DNA of 64,000 nt from Perognathus longimembris pacificus (GCF_023159225.1 NC_063188.1:16203086-16267085); one strand, 5' to 3'; shown: positions 48,025 to 59,735, counted from the stretch's first letter. A program made the numbers and translations. The notes: a model not told the origin generated them from the sequence alone.

Positions 48025-48240
48025 GAGCAGGGCACCAGCAGCCCACACCTGTAATCCTAGCTACTCAGGATCTGAGGATTTGAGGATCGCGCGGAGAAAA
48101 GTCCCTGTGAGACTCTTATCTCCAATTAACCACTCAAAAACTGGAAGTGGTGCTATGGCTCAAGTGGTAGACCAGTAGCCCAGCCCCTGAATATAAACCT
48201 CAACAAAGAGAAACAGAGAGAGACAGAGAGGGACAGAGAG
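48025..48240 (+). repeat. B1-ID composite SINE with GA-rich tail
   Basis: AGCAGGGCACCAGCAGCCCA, CACCTGTAATCCTAGCTACT, GACTCTTATCTCCAATTAAC and GCTATGGCTCAAGTGGTAGA. The 3' part is rearranged and ends in a GAGA-rich tract. Confidence 0.75.
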
Positions 48241-48244
48241 AGAA

Positions 48245-49785
48245 ACCAGACAACTAGTTATAATACAAGATGCATTTGAAAGTGGAATGGCTTTACAAAG
48301 GTTTAATGCTACATAATTTTAAAGAAACATTTTCATTCTAGATATACTCATTGTAAGGAGTTAGGTGTCTAGGAAGCATCGAGAAATATTTTCTGTCTGA
48401 ATAATATCATGGGAATCTAAAATGTACTTATTTTTCTCTTGAGTATATTCAATAACTTAAATTAATAGCTTTAAATGGATGTCAAATAGCTGAGATAGCT
48501 GCTTTAATGAATAGACAAGTCTTTTGCAATCAGCAATATTGATTTATACTTGGTAAGCTCAGTTCTCTTGAGGAAATTAAGTATGACCCCTGCAACATTG
48601 TTTGCAATATTAATTTTCTCAGTAATCTTACTCATCATACATAGGACTGTAGTGAGGCTCTGTAGATCTTCTCTCATAGGATTCCAAATTCTTACAATAA
48701 ATTTAACTACAAACCAACCCCCCCCAAAAAAAGTGACTGGAAGATGCCTGGGTAGAAGTTTGAGAACACTCTTTGTTAGCTCTTGATCCATTACTATTGA
48801 TTGCCTATGTGCTAAGAACTCCATCACAGATCCACATTTAGTTTTATCTTATGAGCTTCTTAAAGTTGGTGTGTATACAACTAGAAATTTAAAAAAATGT
48901 ATTTCAAAAACAACCCCTAGAAGTGTTATCTTAGAGGTGGAGGCAGTTGAAAAAGCTTCAGAGAGGATACCAAAGGGAGATTACACTATGTGCTAGAGAG
49001 GCAATGTACCTAGAAAAAAAAATATTTTCCAGTATTCCACAGTTGCTGAGAGTTGGACCTGATTATCACAACAGAGAAGTTTGGCTGTCAGAGGAGCCAT
49101 GGCTACAAAAAGATCAGGGAATTTAAGGTTTGGTAAGAATTTGTAGGTGCGGGATGATGTGAATGTTCTTTATATGCACTATCATTTTATCTCACTTTCC
49201 CAAAGGAGGGGGGGAACTGTACCTATGGGAACCAGGCTTAAGGGAAATTTATTTTCATGAGAGCAAAGTATTAGACAAGCAGTTAGGACCTGAATCCCTA
49301 ATGGGAGGAATTTCCAGCAAGATATTAAGTTGAGCAGTTAGAGGAACAGCTAGATTGAGAATGTCCTTCAAGTAAGATCCTCATTTTCTGTCAGGATAAG
49401 CCATCCAGGGGAAGAAGTCATGGTTCTGGAGGGAAAAGAACCCAAAATAAAGGTAAGAAAATTCTATCTGGATTTCTATCAGCTGTGACTGAAATGAAGC
49501 TTGAAGATCTGAGATCGGATGGGCAAATGTTATACCAGTGAATGTTCACTAAGAACACACTGAGTATGTATTTCTTATCTGATGTTTGTAAAGGAAATCA
49601 GGAGAGAACAATAGAAAACCATATGATTGCAAGCACTTTTGAGGCTCTTATAATACTGTGAGGGAAAAGACATATGAAACAGCTCACGAATAATCATACA
49701 CCAGCATACATATGCAGAAGACAATGAGATTGGACAGATATCTAGCCAACACATGTTTTTGGTCTCATTAAACAAAACTCTTTGA
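48245..49785. other. Intergenic, no feature recognised
   Basis: Opposite-strand overlapping frames at 48504-48827 (107 codons minus, 78 plus) have no recognisable protein features. Confidence 0.5.
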
Positions 49786-49789
49786 CTTT

Positions 49790-49965
49790 GAGGTATTTTA
49801 AATTATTCTTTATCTTACATCTGGGAAAAATAAAGCACCAAGAAGTTCAGTTCATTGTCCTGAGCCAGATACTAAGTGATGAAGCCAGAACTCAAAATTA
49901 GGTCTGCCTGACATGAAAGCTCATGCACTTTACTTCAATATATCACTTCTCTGTGACATGATACA
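49790..49965 (-). repeat. MIR
   Basis: TTATCTTACATCTGGGAAAA, GTTCAGTTCATTGTCCTGAG, ACTAAGTGATGAAGCCAGAA and TTAGGTCTGCCTGACATGA follow the reverse MIR. Confidence 0.6.
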
Positions 49966-49969
49966 TCCT

Positions 49970-52155
49970 CTAGTACAAACCAAAGATCCCATGTTACTGC
50001 AAGTAGAGTAGCTTTCTAACAACTATGAATTTGTCAGTATCACAGAATATACATCTGAAAATAGGAAGCACCACAAAGAATATGCTAGTACTTAGTGACA
50101 GATAGAGCCCTTTCATGCTACAGGTCGAGATTAGAAAATAGCAAATCAGAGAAGTACTGAGTTTCTCTCTATTGTTCAAGTCAAACACCAGATAAAAAAT
50201 AAAAGATACATAAGAAAATAAATGTTCTTACTCTTCAGATGCTGACCATCACAAGGATGTGAACAGATAGGCATAACAATTATGGATCCAAATATTTCAG
50301 TATCCCTAGATATAAGTGAATGAAGTAAGTATAGAAAGTCTAGCAAGTGCTATTTTGTGCCTTGGAGAGCAAGATAAACAGAAAAAATCCAATTAGAAAA
50401 ATATGAGTGGTTCAAAAGTAAAGTCATTCAAGCTGGGTTTTGGCATAGAAATGGTCACAGGCCTATTTCTTTCTAGTATTTCTATTAACTAAATGTTTCC
50501 TGAATGCCATCAATTTCAGACTTTTGCTATAAGCAATAGACATAATAGCAGTCAATACTTACGGGATAAATTATATACATAAACATTTATAGGTTTGTTA
50601 GAATATCCCCGAATTTTATATGTAATATCTTGACAGTTGAAACCAAAATTATGAGCTTGTTATTCTTTGCACAACTAGGCTGGAAAATTGTTGCCATTCT
50701 TCACATTTAGGCTAGGTATGGCACATCACATGTCATTTGATCCAAGATATTTCCTGACCTGTTTCATTGTCTGTCATGTTGACAAATGGAGCAGAGCAGA
50801 AAAAAAAGCATGTGGCACCAAAGAATATAGTTGAATTAGAAATATCTGTCACCAGGTCTCAATAATGCCTATCTCCTAGTCTGTTTCAAGGTCTTAATAA
50901 AGCTTGTCTGAGCCATCTCAGAAATGCCTCTCTCCAATTCTCAAGACACAAAAACACAAATAACAAAATCATTGCCTGGCCACCAGGGTTTTTTGAGTAT
51001 TAATGTACAATTCCTTTTAAAAGTGAGCTGTCTATAATGTTCCACAAGTTGTTTTCAAAAGAAAAAGTAACCTTTCTTCAAAATTGCCTGATGAATGGCA
51101 TAAAATTCAATTATTCAAGAAAAGCAATACTTTTTTTAGACAGTTAACCAAAATAAGCAACTTCCTCTTTTTGAGAGGACAGCTCGTATACTGCCAGTCA
51201 ATAACTTGTTTTCTTCACCTCTCTCTCAAACACTGTCTCTGGGTAGTTTTCCTGTTCTCATCTCTATCAGGTATCATGTTCAGGTGCAGGTTAATATGTA
51301 TTTAGGATGAGGCTTACACTAAATAGTAAGGCTTAGGCTACCAAGATGATTTTTATCTACCCAAATTGCTTTTATTTCTGTCATTAAATAATTCCCATTG
51401 TTATTAGCCATTTACACTTTTGGAAGAAAAAGGTTTAGCAGCAGGCTTAAATGTTATGCGTTTCTTCTTTTAATTACATATAAATCAATGGAAGTAGATT
51501 TGGGAGGAAAGAGAATACTAGGCACCTGAGTGGTTCACCCAAATCATCACTTACCCTATCAGACTGGACATTCCTTCCTTTTCCCAAGAAGGATTGCTGT
51601 ATTAACACTAGAAGAGATAATGATTTTTCATTTCTATAACTAGCCTTTCATTCCTCACTTACTTTGCTACACTTTCAATTGGTGCTCATATACAACAATT
51701 AACATTCTAACTAGTGGTGTACATGAATTGGGGGAACTTTATTTTATATTGTCTATCAATCATTTTTTCATGGTAATGAATACCTTCTGGTGATTATAAT
51801 GACATAGAAAATATAATAATGAGAGAAACATTGATAAGGGGAATATCAGCAAAATTGGTGGAGGACATATAGTTAATTCAATTTTCTGGGTAATTGGAGG
51901 TCAAGAACAAAGATGTCCTCCATTGTGTTTATTTTTTAAATTCCATTAAGGTATCTGAATCCACAGTCCCTACTTAGTAAATCAAGTATAATAATATACT
52001 TGACTCACTCTTTAATGACCAAAGATCTTTCTGATCCTCTGGTTATCATTTGGAGCATTACTTCTGATTGGCCCAAATTATATATGATGATGGCAAAGAG
52101 AGAAGGAATAGGACTGAAAGCATTCCAATCCCAGGATCATCCTGGAAAATTGTTT
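49970..52155. other. Intergenic, no feature recognised
   Basis: AT-rich unique sequence with no supported gene or repeat. Confidence 0.5.
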
Positions 52156-52160
52156 CTTGG

Positions 52161-52225
52161 CTGAGGTCATTTTATGTTTGTTTAATTTTTATTAACTTTA
52201 AGTAGTTTGACTGAGGTCATTTTAT
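52161..52225 (-). mobile_element. 35-base L1-like tail insertion with 15-base target duplication
   Basis: A perfect 15-base repeat, ctgaggtcattttat, at 52161-52175 and 52211-52225 flanks only 35 bases. The insert reads, on the minus strand, CAAACTACTTAAAG then an A-rich tail, matching the ends of the older L1-like elements at 4.2, 21.9, 27.5 and 45.1 kb. It is an extreme 5' truncation. Confidence 0.75.
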
Positions 52226-52689
52226 TGCTACCTAACTTGTCAAGCAAAAGAAAATTAAAGCAAAACAGATTTGGACAAAAACAAAACCCAAGACCCTGAG
52301 GTAACTGAAAAGTCTATGTAGTTGGATTGTCATTAAGAAAGGTTTTTCAGGTACTCACATAAATGGGGATCTGACAGTACCCCTTGAATTGAGCTTTCCA
52401 GAGCTCCATTAGTTAAAAAATATTTCTAGTATGCAGTTGCTATCCATGGTCTTTGAGCAGTTTCTCCAGGGTGAGTAAAGGTTGTATTGACCTATCCACC
52501 CTCTTTCCTCAATTTTTTAGATCAAGGGCAAGATTTTTACTTGGCTTATTTTGTGGCCATAGTAAGAGCTCTATCTCTCAGGGCTCTATCTCTCAGTAAG
52601 CTGGTTACTGACCCAGATGATAATAGAAGCTGTCATGTCAAAAGATAATCCACTAGATGTGACCAAAGGGAAGAAAGAAAAGCAAAAAG

Positions 52690-52798
52690 AAGGAAGGAAG
52701 GAAGGAAGGAAGGAAGGAAGGAAGGAAGGAAGGAAGGAAGGAAGGAAGGAAGGAAGGAAGGAAGGAAGGAAGGAAGGAAGGAAGGAAGGAAGGAAGGA
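52690..52798 (+). repeat. (GGAA)n microsatellite, about 27 units
   Basis: A clean tetranucleotide array followed by about 65 bases of mixed GA-rich sequence to 52865. A 162-residue EGRK-type frame across it is an artefact. Confidence 0.97.
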
Positions 52799-52869
52799 GA
52801 GAGAAAGAGAAGGAAAAAAAGAAAGAGAAAGAAAGAAAGAAGAGAGAAGGAAAAGAAAAAGAGAATTTC

Positions 52870-53370
52870 CCTTCAAACTAAATTACCAATTTTCTATTCC
52901 TATCTCAAGAAAAGATGCGCTCATAGATGATGCAGTTACTGAAGCAAAAACAAACCTTGAAATTCATCCTCAATTTCTTTTTGTAATCAAGCTCTCTCCT
53001 AATACAATTCATTTGCAATCCATGTCATTTGTTAGAGTAAACTGCTTAATAAATTATTATATACATACAAAGCAACGCAAAAATGTTTTCATGCTTCTAA
53101 TCTAAAAAGTACTATAATCATTCTATCATACTCTACCCCAGCTTGAGTTTAGCCACCATTTCTTGCATAACAGTATTTACATATAACCATCTCCACCAGA
53201 TTTTCCACTTTTCCCATAATATTTCCCTTATGATTCTCTTGTAGATGACTATTGTCTATCATATATTAGCTTCAATATGACTTTTCCCCAGAGTCAGCTT
53301 CCCTAACTATGTCACAGAAACCAGGTCACCTCTCCAAATATACTATTCTTTCTATCAAGACCATCCATTT
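52870..53370. other. Intergenic, no feature recognised
   Basis: Nothing could be supported. Confidence 0.4.
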
Positions 53371-53371
53371 G

Positions 53372-53630
53372 GGACTGGTGATGTGGTAAATCACTTGCCT
53401 ATATATGCAATGCCTTTGGCTTGACCTACAGCAATGAAGAAAAAACAAGCATGAACAGAAAAATCCATTATTAATCTTTAAGTCAAGCATAGTGGGTACA
53501 TGCCTGTGATATAGCACTTGGGAGGCTAAAATAGCAAGAATTACTGTTTAGAGGCCAGCATTGCTTATGTACTGAATCCAAGGCCAGTTTAGATTATGAA
53601 GCAAGACCTTATCCTGAAACAAGAACAACC
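53372..53630 (+). repeat. ID-like unit followed by a B1-like unit
   Basis: The left unit, GGACTGGTGATGTGGTAAAT then TTGGCTTGACCTACAGCAAT, is a degraded ID. After an A-rich link comes a B1 unit with AAGCATAGTGGGTACATGCC, CACTTGGGAGGCTAAAATAG and AAGCAAGACCTTATCCTGAA. The order is reversed relative to the common B1-ID SINE. Confidence 0.55.
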
Positions 53631-53639
53631 CAATCCTCT

Positions 53640-53880
53640 ATTTCTCTCTCATAGCAATTATTGCAATGATAATTTTACATTTATTTGTAAAATCATCTAT
53701 TTAATATCTACTTCTACCACTACAATGTAAACTCAAGGTAACATTGAATCCATGACTTTCCTGTTTGTAGTTTCATCCCCTGTTCCTGTATATCTATGTG
53801 GTGGGGGTAGTAAGTTAGTAGGTGGGTGTGGGTGTATCCAAAGACCTGTAGTGACTGAATGAGTGAATGAATGAATGAAC
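53640..53880 (+). repeat. L2 3' end
   Basis: ACTACAATGTAAACTCAAGG, TTTGTAGTTTCATCCCCTGT and a terminal GAATGAGTGAATGAATGAATG tail are characteristic of L2 ends. Confidence 0.65.
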
Positions 53881-53889
53881 AAATTGAGG

Positions 53890-55440
53890 CTTTCTGAAGT
53901 GAAGCCTCTCTTTTGCATCTACATTATTCTCCTCAATCTAATAAATGTGAGAATGGAAGAGGATTTAGAGACACTAGGCTCCTTTGAATTTGGAAGCACC
54001 AAGGAACACACTTGTCAGCCAAAGGGGAATATTGAATTTATTCCATTACTAATTAATGAGACTTGGGATTGAATGATAAAAATCTAATGATGTTAATGTT
54101 GGTTCTGAATGCTGGCTGGCAGTCTCTGAAGACAAGGTAAAAGAGTAAAAGGACACTGAAGTTTAATCCCCCAATTAGGAAGCAGCTGTCACCCCCAGGG
54201 ACAACCTGAGCTGCTGATTGATTTTCTTCATACACTATAATCATAAGCAGCACTACCTCACCCAGCACCCAGTGCCCTGAATCCCTTCACTAGACATGGA
54301 TTGTCTCTTAAAAAACTCAGTGCACTAACACTCCTGATTGGTGCCAAGGGGAAAGTATGGGGACAGTTCTTTCATATCACAGAAGCATTTTTAATAAGAT
54401 TCCTTTGAATAGCTATGTCCTTGAGTACATTAAAACTTGGATTTCACTTTAAAAATGATTTATCTGTAACCTTTTAGCAGGACATTATCCTTGCCCAAAA
54501 CAAAGCAATGTTGGCTTTGCTTTATTTCCTGGCCACAAAACTGGATCTTCATCCTTGAACACTGGATGAATCAAGTCTCTACCTCTGTCCTCACATCCTT
54601 ACTTTAGGCTATAGCCCAGACCAATGTCTTAGGCCCAAGTACTAGCATCAGCCAGTCACCTGACAAATATGGGTCTTTCAGCAACCAAGGGGGCATGTGA
54701 GGAAGGGGAAGCTGTGTATCTGTGACTCAGTAAACCATCTCTGCCTCTGGGAACAAAAAAAAACCCACCTCTAAATGCACATCCTACTGCTAGGAATGTC
54801 ATTTTCATTTATAAAGGATGAAACATTATTTTTCGCTAACATTTCAAGTGAATAACTTTACATACATTTCCCCCTCCCCTCAATCTCCATAGGAATTTGA
54901 TGCCATGGAAGCAATCAACCACATATCCCCAGAGTCTGGAAGAAACTCTTGTTTTTCTTACAGGTACTTTAAAATCAATAAATTGAAGTCCCTCCTACCT
55001 TCCCATGATGAGTTCAGTGAAGCCCACCCTAATTTGAGGGTTCAATAGGAGAAGGAGTTGCTTGATTTCCAGTGTTACTTTGGGATTTGGGATTTGCATT
55101 TCTATTGAGTCTTAAAAGCTGAGTTTCCAAAGTTTAGGCCATATTAAGCTCAGAAAAGCTTCTGTATCATATCTTCATTAAGAAGTATTTTGCCTCCCGC
55201 TGAGGGACTCCCAAGGGTAATTCATCATGTTATATCAAGAGAATGTGTGGAAAACACCACAGGAGGGACCCTCTCTGTTCAGCCTTCTAGGTATAGCTTC
55301 TGATTTCTCTACAACTATTAGGTAAATATACCTAGTTGAACAATAGAAAATATATTCCAAGGAAGAAGAGAAAGTTGAGTTCTGTACTGGATAGTATTTC
55401 TGGTGCTATCATTCCCCTTCATGAGTACCATTCTCTTACC
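53890..55440. other. Unique sequence upstream of the olfactory receptor
   Basis: No repeat was recognised over about 1.5 kb, which is unusual for this window. The receptor's non-coding first exon and promoter may lie here or further upstream, but I could not place them. Confidence 0.4.
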
Positions 55441-55447
55441 AATTAGC

Positions 55448-55469
55448 TATATTTTTTTCTTTTTCTCAG
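55448..55469 (+). promoter_or_regulatory. Probable 3' splice site upstream of the olfactory receptor coding exon
   Basis: A pyrimidine run of T and C ends in CAG at 55467-55469, about 25 bases before the start codon. Olfactory receptors normally have a non-coding first exon spliced to a single coding exon, so this fits. A second, weaker CAG at 55489-55491 lies only 2 bases before the ATG. The upstream exon and promoter cannot be located from sequence alone. Confidence 0.6.
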
Positions 55470-55471
55470 AT

Positions 55472-55501
55472 ATGGTGCTTGAATCTCACAGATATGGGTA
55501 A
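55472..55501 (+). other. Short upstream open frame overlapping the receptor start
   Basis: If the acceptor at 55469 is used, the first ATG in the exon is at 55472, out of frame with the receptor. It opens a 9-codon frame ending in TAA at 55499-55501, which overlaps the receptor ATG at 55494. It would be removed if the acceptor at 55491 were used. Whether it is translated is unknown. Confidence 0.4.
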
Positions 55502-56426
55502 TCTGACCATGATCAAAGAATTCCTCCTTCTAGGATTTGGGCGTCTGCATGGGGTACAATTTTTCCTTTTTGGACTATTTTTAGGAATCTATATGGTGAC
55601 CTTGATGGGAAACATTGTCATTCTTACAGTCATTTACAGTGACCGCAGTCTCCAAACACCCATGTACTTCTTTCTGTCCAATTTCTCCTTCCTTGAGATC
55701 TGGTACACTACTTCCATCACTCCTAAGATGCTGAAGACTCTTCTCTGGGGTCCTGAGGCCATTTCTTTTGCTGCTTGTGTGGCCCAATTTTACTTCTTTG
55801 GTTCTATGGCAGTAGTGGAGTGCTTTCTGCTGGCTGCCATGTCTTATGATCGCTACCTTGCTATTTGTAGCCCCCTCCACTACCCATCTCTCATGAACTT
55901 CTGCACATGTGTCCTGCTTGCAGGTGGGTCTTGGTTGGGTGGCTTCCTAACTCCTGTGGTCACTGTCACCATGACCTTCCAGTTACCATTCTGTGCAGGC
56001 TATGAAATTGACCACTTCTTCTGTGACTTGGCCCCTGTGCTGAAGCTGGCTTGCTCTGATTCTGCTACAGTGGAAATGACTACTTTCCTGATGGCCTCCT
56101 TTGTCACCATGGTGCCCTTTCTGCTCACTATAGCCTCCTATGTCCGTATTGTGGTTGCTGTCCTCAGGATTCCATCAGCATCAGGAAAGCAACGAGCTTT
56201 CTCCACCTGCTCCTCCCACCTCATTGTGGTCACTTTGTACTATGGAACTCTAGGAACAGTGTATGCTATTCCCACAGCAACCCAGACTGCCACCCTAAAC
56301 AAGATCTTCTCACTGCTCTACACTGTAGTCACCCCCATGATCAATCCTATTGTGTACAGCCTGAGAAACAAGGATGTTAAAAAGGCAGTGAATAGACTCC
56401 TGAGTCAGTGGGCATATGCCAAGTGA
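55494..56426 (+). CDS. Olfactory receptor, class II (intact, single coding exon)
   Basis: This encodes a seven-transmembrane odorant receptor of 310 residues, the normal length for the family, expected in the plasma membrane of olfactory neuron cilia and coupled to G-olf. Seen in the sequence: an N-glycosylation site N3-L-T; GN at 39-40 (TM1); PMYFFL at 56-61 (TM2); C95 at the start of TM3, with C177 and the pair C167/C187 in extracellular loop 2; MSYDRYLAIC at 116-125 (DRY box D119-R120-Y121); SY at 215-216 (TM5); RAFSTCSSH at 234-242 (TM6); and NPIVY at 284-288 (TM7), followed by a short basic tail. There is no frameshift or internal stop. The frame opens at a TTG (55479), but the first in-frame ATG is 55494, with G at -3 and G at +4, so I chose it. 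By memory it is closest to OR families 11 and 6 (11A/11L-like); I cannot fix the subfamily. The coding region is clearly less AT-rich than its flanks. A candidate AATAAA lies at 57383-57388, beyond an L1 tail and a SINE; its use is unproven. Confidence 0.96.
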   Translation: MGNLTMIKEFLLLGFGRLHGVQFFLFGLFLGIYMVTLMGNIVILTVIYSDRSLQTPMYFFLSNFSFLEIWYTTSITPKMLKTLLWGPEAISFAACVAQFYFFGSMAVVECFLLAAMSYDRYLAICSPLHYPSLMNFCTCVLLAGGSWLGGFLTPVVTVTMTFQLPFCAGYEIDHFFCDLAPVLKLACSDSATVEMTTFLMASFVTMVPFLLTIASYVRIVVAVLRIPSASGKQRAFSTCSSHLIVVTLYYGTLGTVYAIPTATQTATLNKIFSLLYTVVTPMINPIVYSLRNKDVKKAVNRLLSQWAYAK

Positions 56427-56714
56427 GCTAGAGGCTCTTACTTTCCCTAAGGAGTTTTGTATCTTAGCAACCTGGGCTTCTTTTATGGACACCAGCCACT
56501 ACAGGAACAACTTACAGGTTCAGATCATTGCTATTCCCTCTTTCCATGGAAATGGCCAGCAGACCAGGGACCCTCCTGCAAGTTCTCCAACATAAGTTCC
56601 TCCAAGTTAATTCTAAGAGTAAAGTTGTTTGTCGTGACACACGTGTTTCTGTTGAGTTATATCATCACATGTAAATGCATCGGAAAAGGGAAAATTAGAA
56701 AGGCCCAACTTGAC

Positions 56715-57062
56715 TATTTACAATAGCCAAGACATGGAATCAGCCTTGGTGCCTGTCAACTGATAACTGGATAAAGGAAATGTCTATGCATACACAATGA
56801 AGTGTCAGTCAACCTTACAGAAGAACAAAATTATGTTATTTGCAGGAAAATGGATGAAACTGGATGCCATCATGTTAAATGAAATAAGATTCAGGAAGAC
56901 TAATACTACATCTTTTCTGTCTTATATGGAGCCAAGGGGATGGAGTGGATAGACATGAATTGGAAAGGGGACTGTTAGAGAAGAAGAGTCTCAGGGAAGA
57001 GGGTAAGGGATGGTAATGGCAGTATGAATATGACTCAAGTATGTTATATGCACATATAAAAC
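56715..57062 (+). repeat. Older L1 ORF2 end and 3' UTR
   Basis: TACAATAGCCAAGACATGGA, GTGCCTGTCAACTGATAACT, AAATGGATGAAACTGGATGC and GTTAAATGAAATAAG match the L1 C-terminal end; then a UTR ends in CTCAAGTATGTTATATGCAC. It lies downstream of the receptor stop codon and could form part of its 3' UTR. Confidence 0.75.
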
Positions 57063-57098
57063 CCATTATTTGTGCATCTGCTTATACAATTAATTTTT

Positions 57099-57342
57099 TG
57101 TTTAATTTTTGTTTCCCTTTTCAGTCATGGGGCTTGAACTCTGAGCCTGGGCACTGTCCTTGAGCTCTTCAGCTGAAGGGTAGTGCTCTACCACTTGAGC
57201 CACAGCGCCACTTCTGGTTTTCTGATGGTTCATTGGAGATGACAGTCTCATGGGCTTTCCTGCCAGGGCTGGCTTTGAACCTTGATCCTCAGATCTCAGC
57301 CTGAGTAGCTAGGATTACAGATGTGAGCCACCAGCACTGGAC
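57099..57342 (-). repeat. B1-ID composite SINE with target duplication
   Basis: Minus-strand ID part (CAGTCATGGGGCTTGAACTC, CACTTGAGCCACAGCGCCAC) then B1 part (GATCCTCAGATCTCAGCCTG, GGATTACAGATGTGAGCCAC). A perfect 14-base repeat, tacaattaattttt, flanks it at 57085-57098 and 57343-57356. Confidence 0.95.
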
Positions 57343-57749
57343 TACAATTAATTTTTGTACATGCAAATAATTACATGGCAATAATAAAATCACAGCTTGC
57401 AGCTTTGGTGTCCTCTTCCTGCCTTTCTTCTTCTTTCTCTGTGTATGGTAGAGATAGAAATATCTGTTGATGTTAATATGTTTAAATTGCATTACTTACT
57501 TTTTTCTATATGCATATGAACATACAAGCACATACCTACGTGTATGCACACTCATATATACATATTACATCTATACATACAACATCCTACCCATCCTACT
57601 TCTTGTTACTTACCTTTGTTCCCATTTGTTTCTGACTAGAAGGGCCCTTCAGTGTGCCTCTCCTTGGGTTAATGCACATTCTGGCTGCTACACTTCACCT
57701 TTTCTTGTTTCCTAGATCATCTGCCTCTCCACTGAACAAAACCATTTCT

Positions 57750-57910
57750 AAAATCCTAGAGGAGCTATTGCCTGTTCCACTTACTTGCACAGTTAATCAA
57801 GTCTCTCAAACACTGCAATGACGCTGTCCTTATTCTTCTTCATTTCTCCTGGCATGGTATTCCACACTCAGTAGATGCAAAATCATTATTTGTTCAATAA
57901 ACGAATCAAC
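57750..57910 (+). repeat. L2 3' end
   Basis: CTGGCATGGTATTCCACACT, AGTAGATGCAAAATCATTAT and TTGTTCAATAAACGAATCAA match the L2 terminus. Confidence 0.55.
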
Positions 57911-58089
57911 AACTAAGCAAAACATGCATGTGAGATAGGTAAAGTAAAATGAGTCACAAAATCATTTTTTCCTGCTTACTGTGACCTGTCCTTCCCAGGC
58001 CTCTTCTCATGGTCACAAATATTGACTGAACAACCCCAACCATCCTCCTTTCCATTCCCACATGTGCCTTTCGCACAGTGAGTAGATGG

Positions 58090-58250
58090 TTCTTTTTAGA
58101 GTCTGAATTTGAGCTCTGTCCTTTCCCTATTTATTATCCTCCATGGTTCCCCCTACCCAAGGGATGAGGTGAGAGCTTCTGAGATTTGCCTCTTGCTACT
58201 ATTTCTTGGACACTCTCACCATTCTTCTTTCATTTTTTGCTCCAGCCATA
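58090..58250 (+). repeat. Possible L2 fragment
   Basis: CCTCCATGGTTCCCCCTACC and the flanking pyrimidine-rich text resemble L2 internal sequence. Weak. Confidence 0.35.
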
Positions 58251-58949
58251 TAAAATTTCCCACATAGACTTGAAAACTTTTTAAAGACAAATTTTTAATT
58301 TTCCTGTCTCACCCACAGCATCTAGAGCCAGAGGGTGACAAAAGGTAGCTATTCAAATAAGACATTTGCAATCGAACCATAACATATTAATCACCTACCT
58401 TTCCTCTTTGTATCCATTTATTGGTTTCTGTACTATGAAGCCTTCTACTGGCTATTGGTGATAAGTAGTTTTACCTCATTTTGTTTGCCTGTCCTCTCTA
58501 GCTATAAAGGGACACCAGAAGCACAGATACAGTCACCTCAAAAAGCTTTCAAAATGAGTCAAAGGATGCCAAATAATTTGGGAAACACTTTCCCAGATGC
58601 TTCTTCCTACTCCCTTCCCTACAACCCACAGAGTTCCCTGTTGTGTAGGGCCTAATTGTCTCTAATCTAGTTTTAAATTCTTGTAATTACCCTCAATTAT
58701 GAAATAGAACACACAGAACATACTCCTTGTGGTTAAAATATGGATCTAGAGTAGAAGTGTAATTACTTTTTAGCCTCTTAGGGATTCTTCCTAGCTTTTC
58801 GTGCAGATACATGGTGAAAATGCCTCTTCCACTCCATGCATACTTTTTAAAAATTGAGTGGTTTCTGGGGAAAAAAAGTTGAAAAATGAGTGTGCTGGCC
58901 ACTGGGAATTTTTTTTAAAAATACCAAATATCCCAAGATGAACTCAACC

Positions 58950-59165
58950 TACAAACCTCCAACATCCCATTGCCTTAGAATAAAATGCAAATGCTATATG
59001 GTAATGACCAATATTGCCTGTCACAACACCCAAAGACATGTCCATGTACAGCCCTTTCATGACCCATAAAGCTATAAATCCTGCCTAAATCTCATGTTTT
59101 GTCTCTTCCTTGCTCTCTGAATACTTGCCTCTTGGACTAATTTTCTGAAACCTACTTAGCTCCTG
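58950..59165 (+). repeat. L2-like fragment
   Basis: TTGCCTTAGAATAAAATGCA, CAGCCCTTTCATGACCCATA and CTTCCTTGCTCTCTGAATAC follow L2 order. Confidence 0.5.
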
Positions 59166-59337
59166 AGAACTTTCATGTATTCATTATTTTTTCCCTTCCC
59201 TGTCTACTCTTCTTGTCATCTGGGCAATTCTTTGGATATCATCCAGTGATTTTACAGCATGACTTTAAGACACTATCTTTTTCATTACAAATTTTCACAA
59301 CTACAAATAAATAATTATCTGAATACAACAGGCACAC

Positions 59338-59612
59338 CTTTTCATACATATATGTATTACACACTATGATTATCTATTATATACATCGCATATATGTATA
59401 TATAGTGATATGCACAAATAATATATCATTTATAATATCTTAGCTATTATACATAATTATATATTCTATTGTATGTATACTGCATATATTATGCAATATA
59501 TTTTATATAAATACATATACTATTATATAGTACATAACATTTATATGTACATGCCTATACAATATATTATATAATGTATATCATGTATCTATAATACATA
59601 CATATATTTTTC
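59338..59612. repeat. AT-rich cryptically simple tract
   Basis: About 275 bases built from TATATA, ATACAT and TATTATA words without a fixed period. Low melting stability is expected from base composition. Confidence 0.85.
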
Positions 59613-59614
59613 TA

Positions 59615-59735
59615 CCTACACTATAAACCTCACAAAGTAGGATCTGTGTCAGCTTTGAGTACTTCATTCCCTAGCACCCAGCACAGTTCTATTAATTGCT
59701 TAATGAATCCTTGCTAATAAATGAATGAAAAAGAG
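59615..59735 (+). repeat. L2 3' end
   Basis: CACTATAAACCTCACAAAGT, TAGCACCCAGCACAGTTCTA and TAATAAATGAATGAAAAAG match the L2 end. Confidence 0.65.

Noticed and set aside
52617..53105. 162-residue charged protein with EGRK repeats
   Set aside because: The repeats are the translation of the (GGAA)n array; the rest has no recognisable features.
55479..55493. TTG as the start of the olfactory receptor
   Set aside because: Vertebrate receptors start at ATG. The in-frame ATG at 55494 has a good context and gives the usual length.
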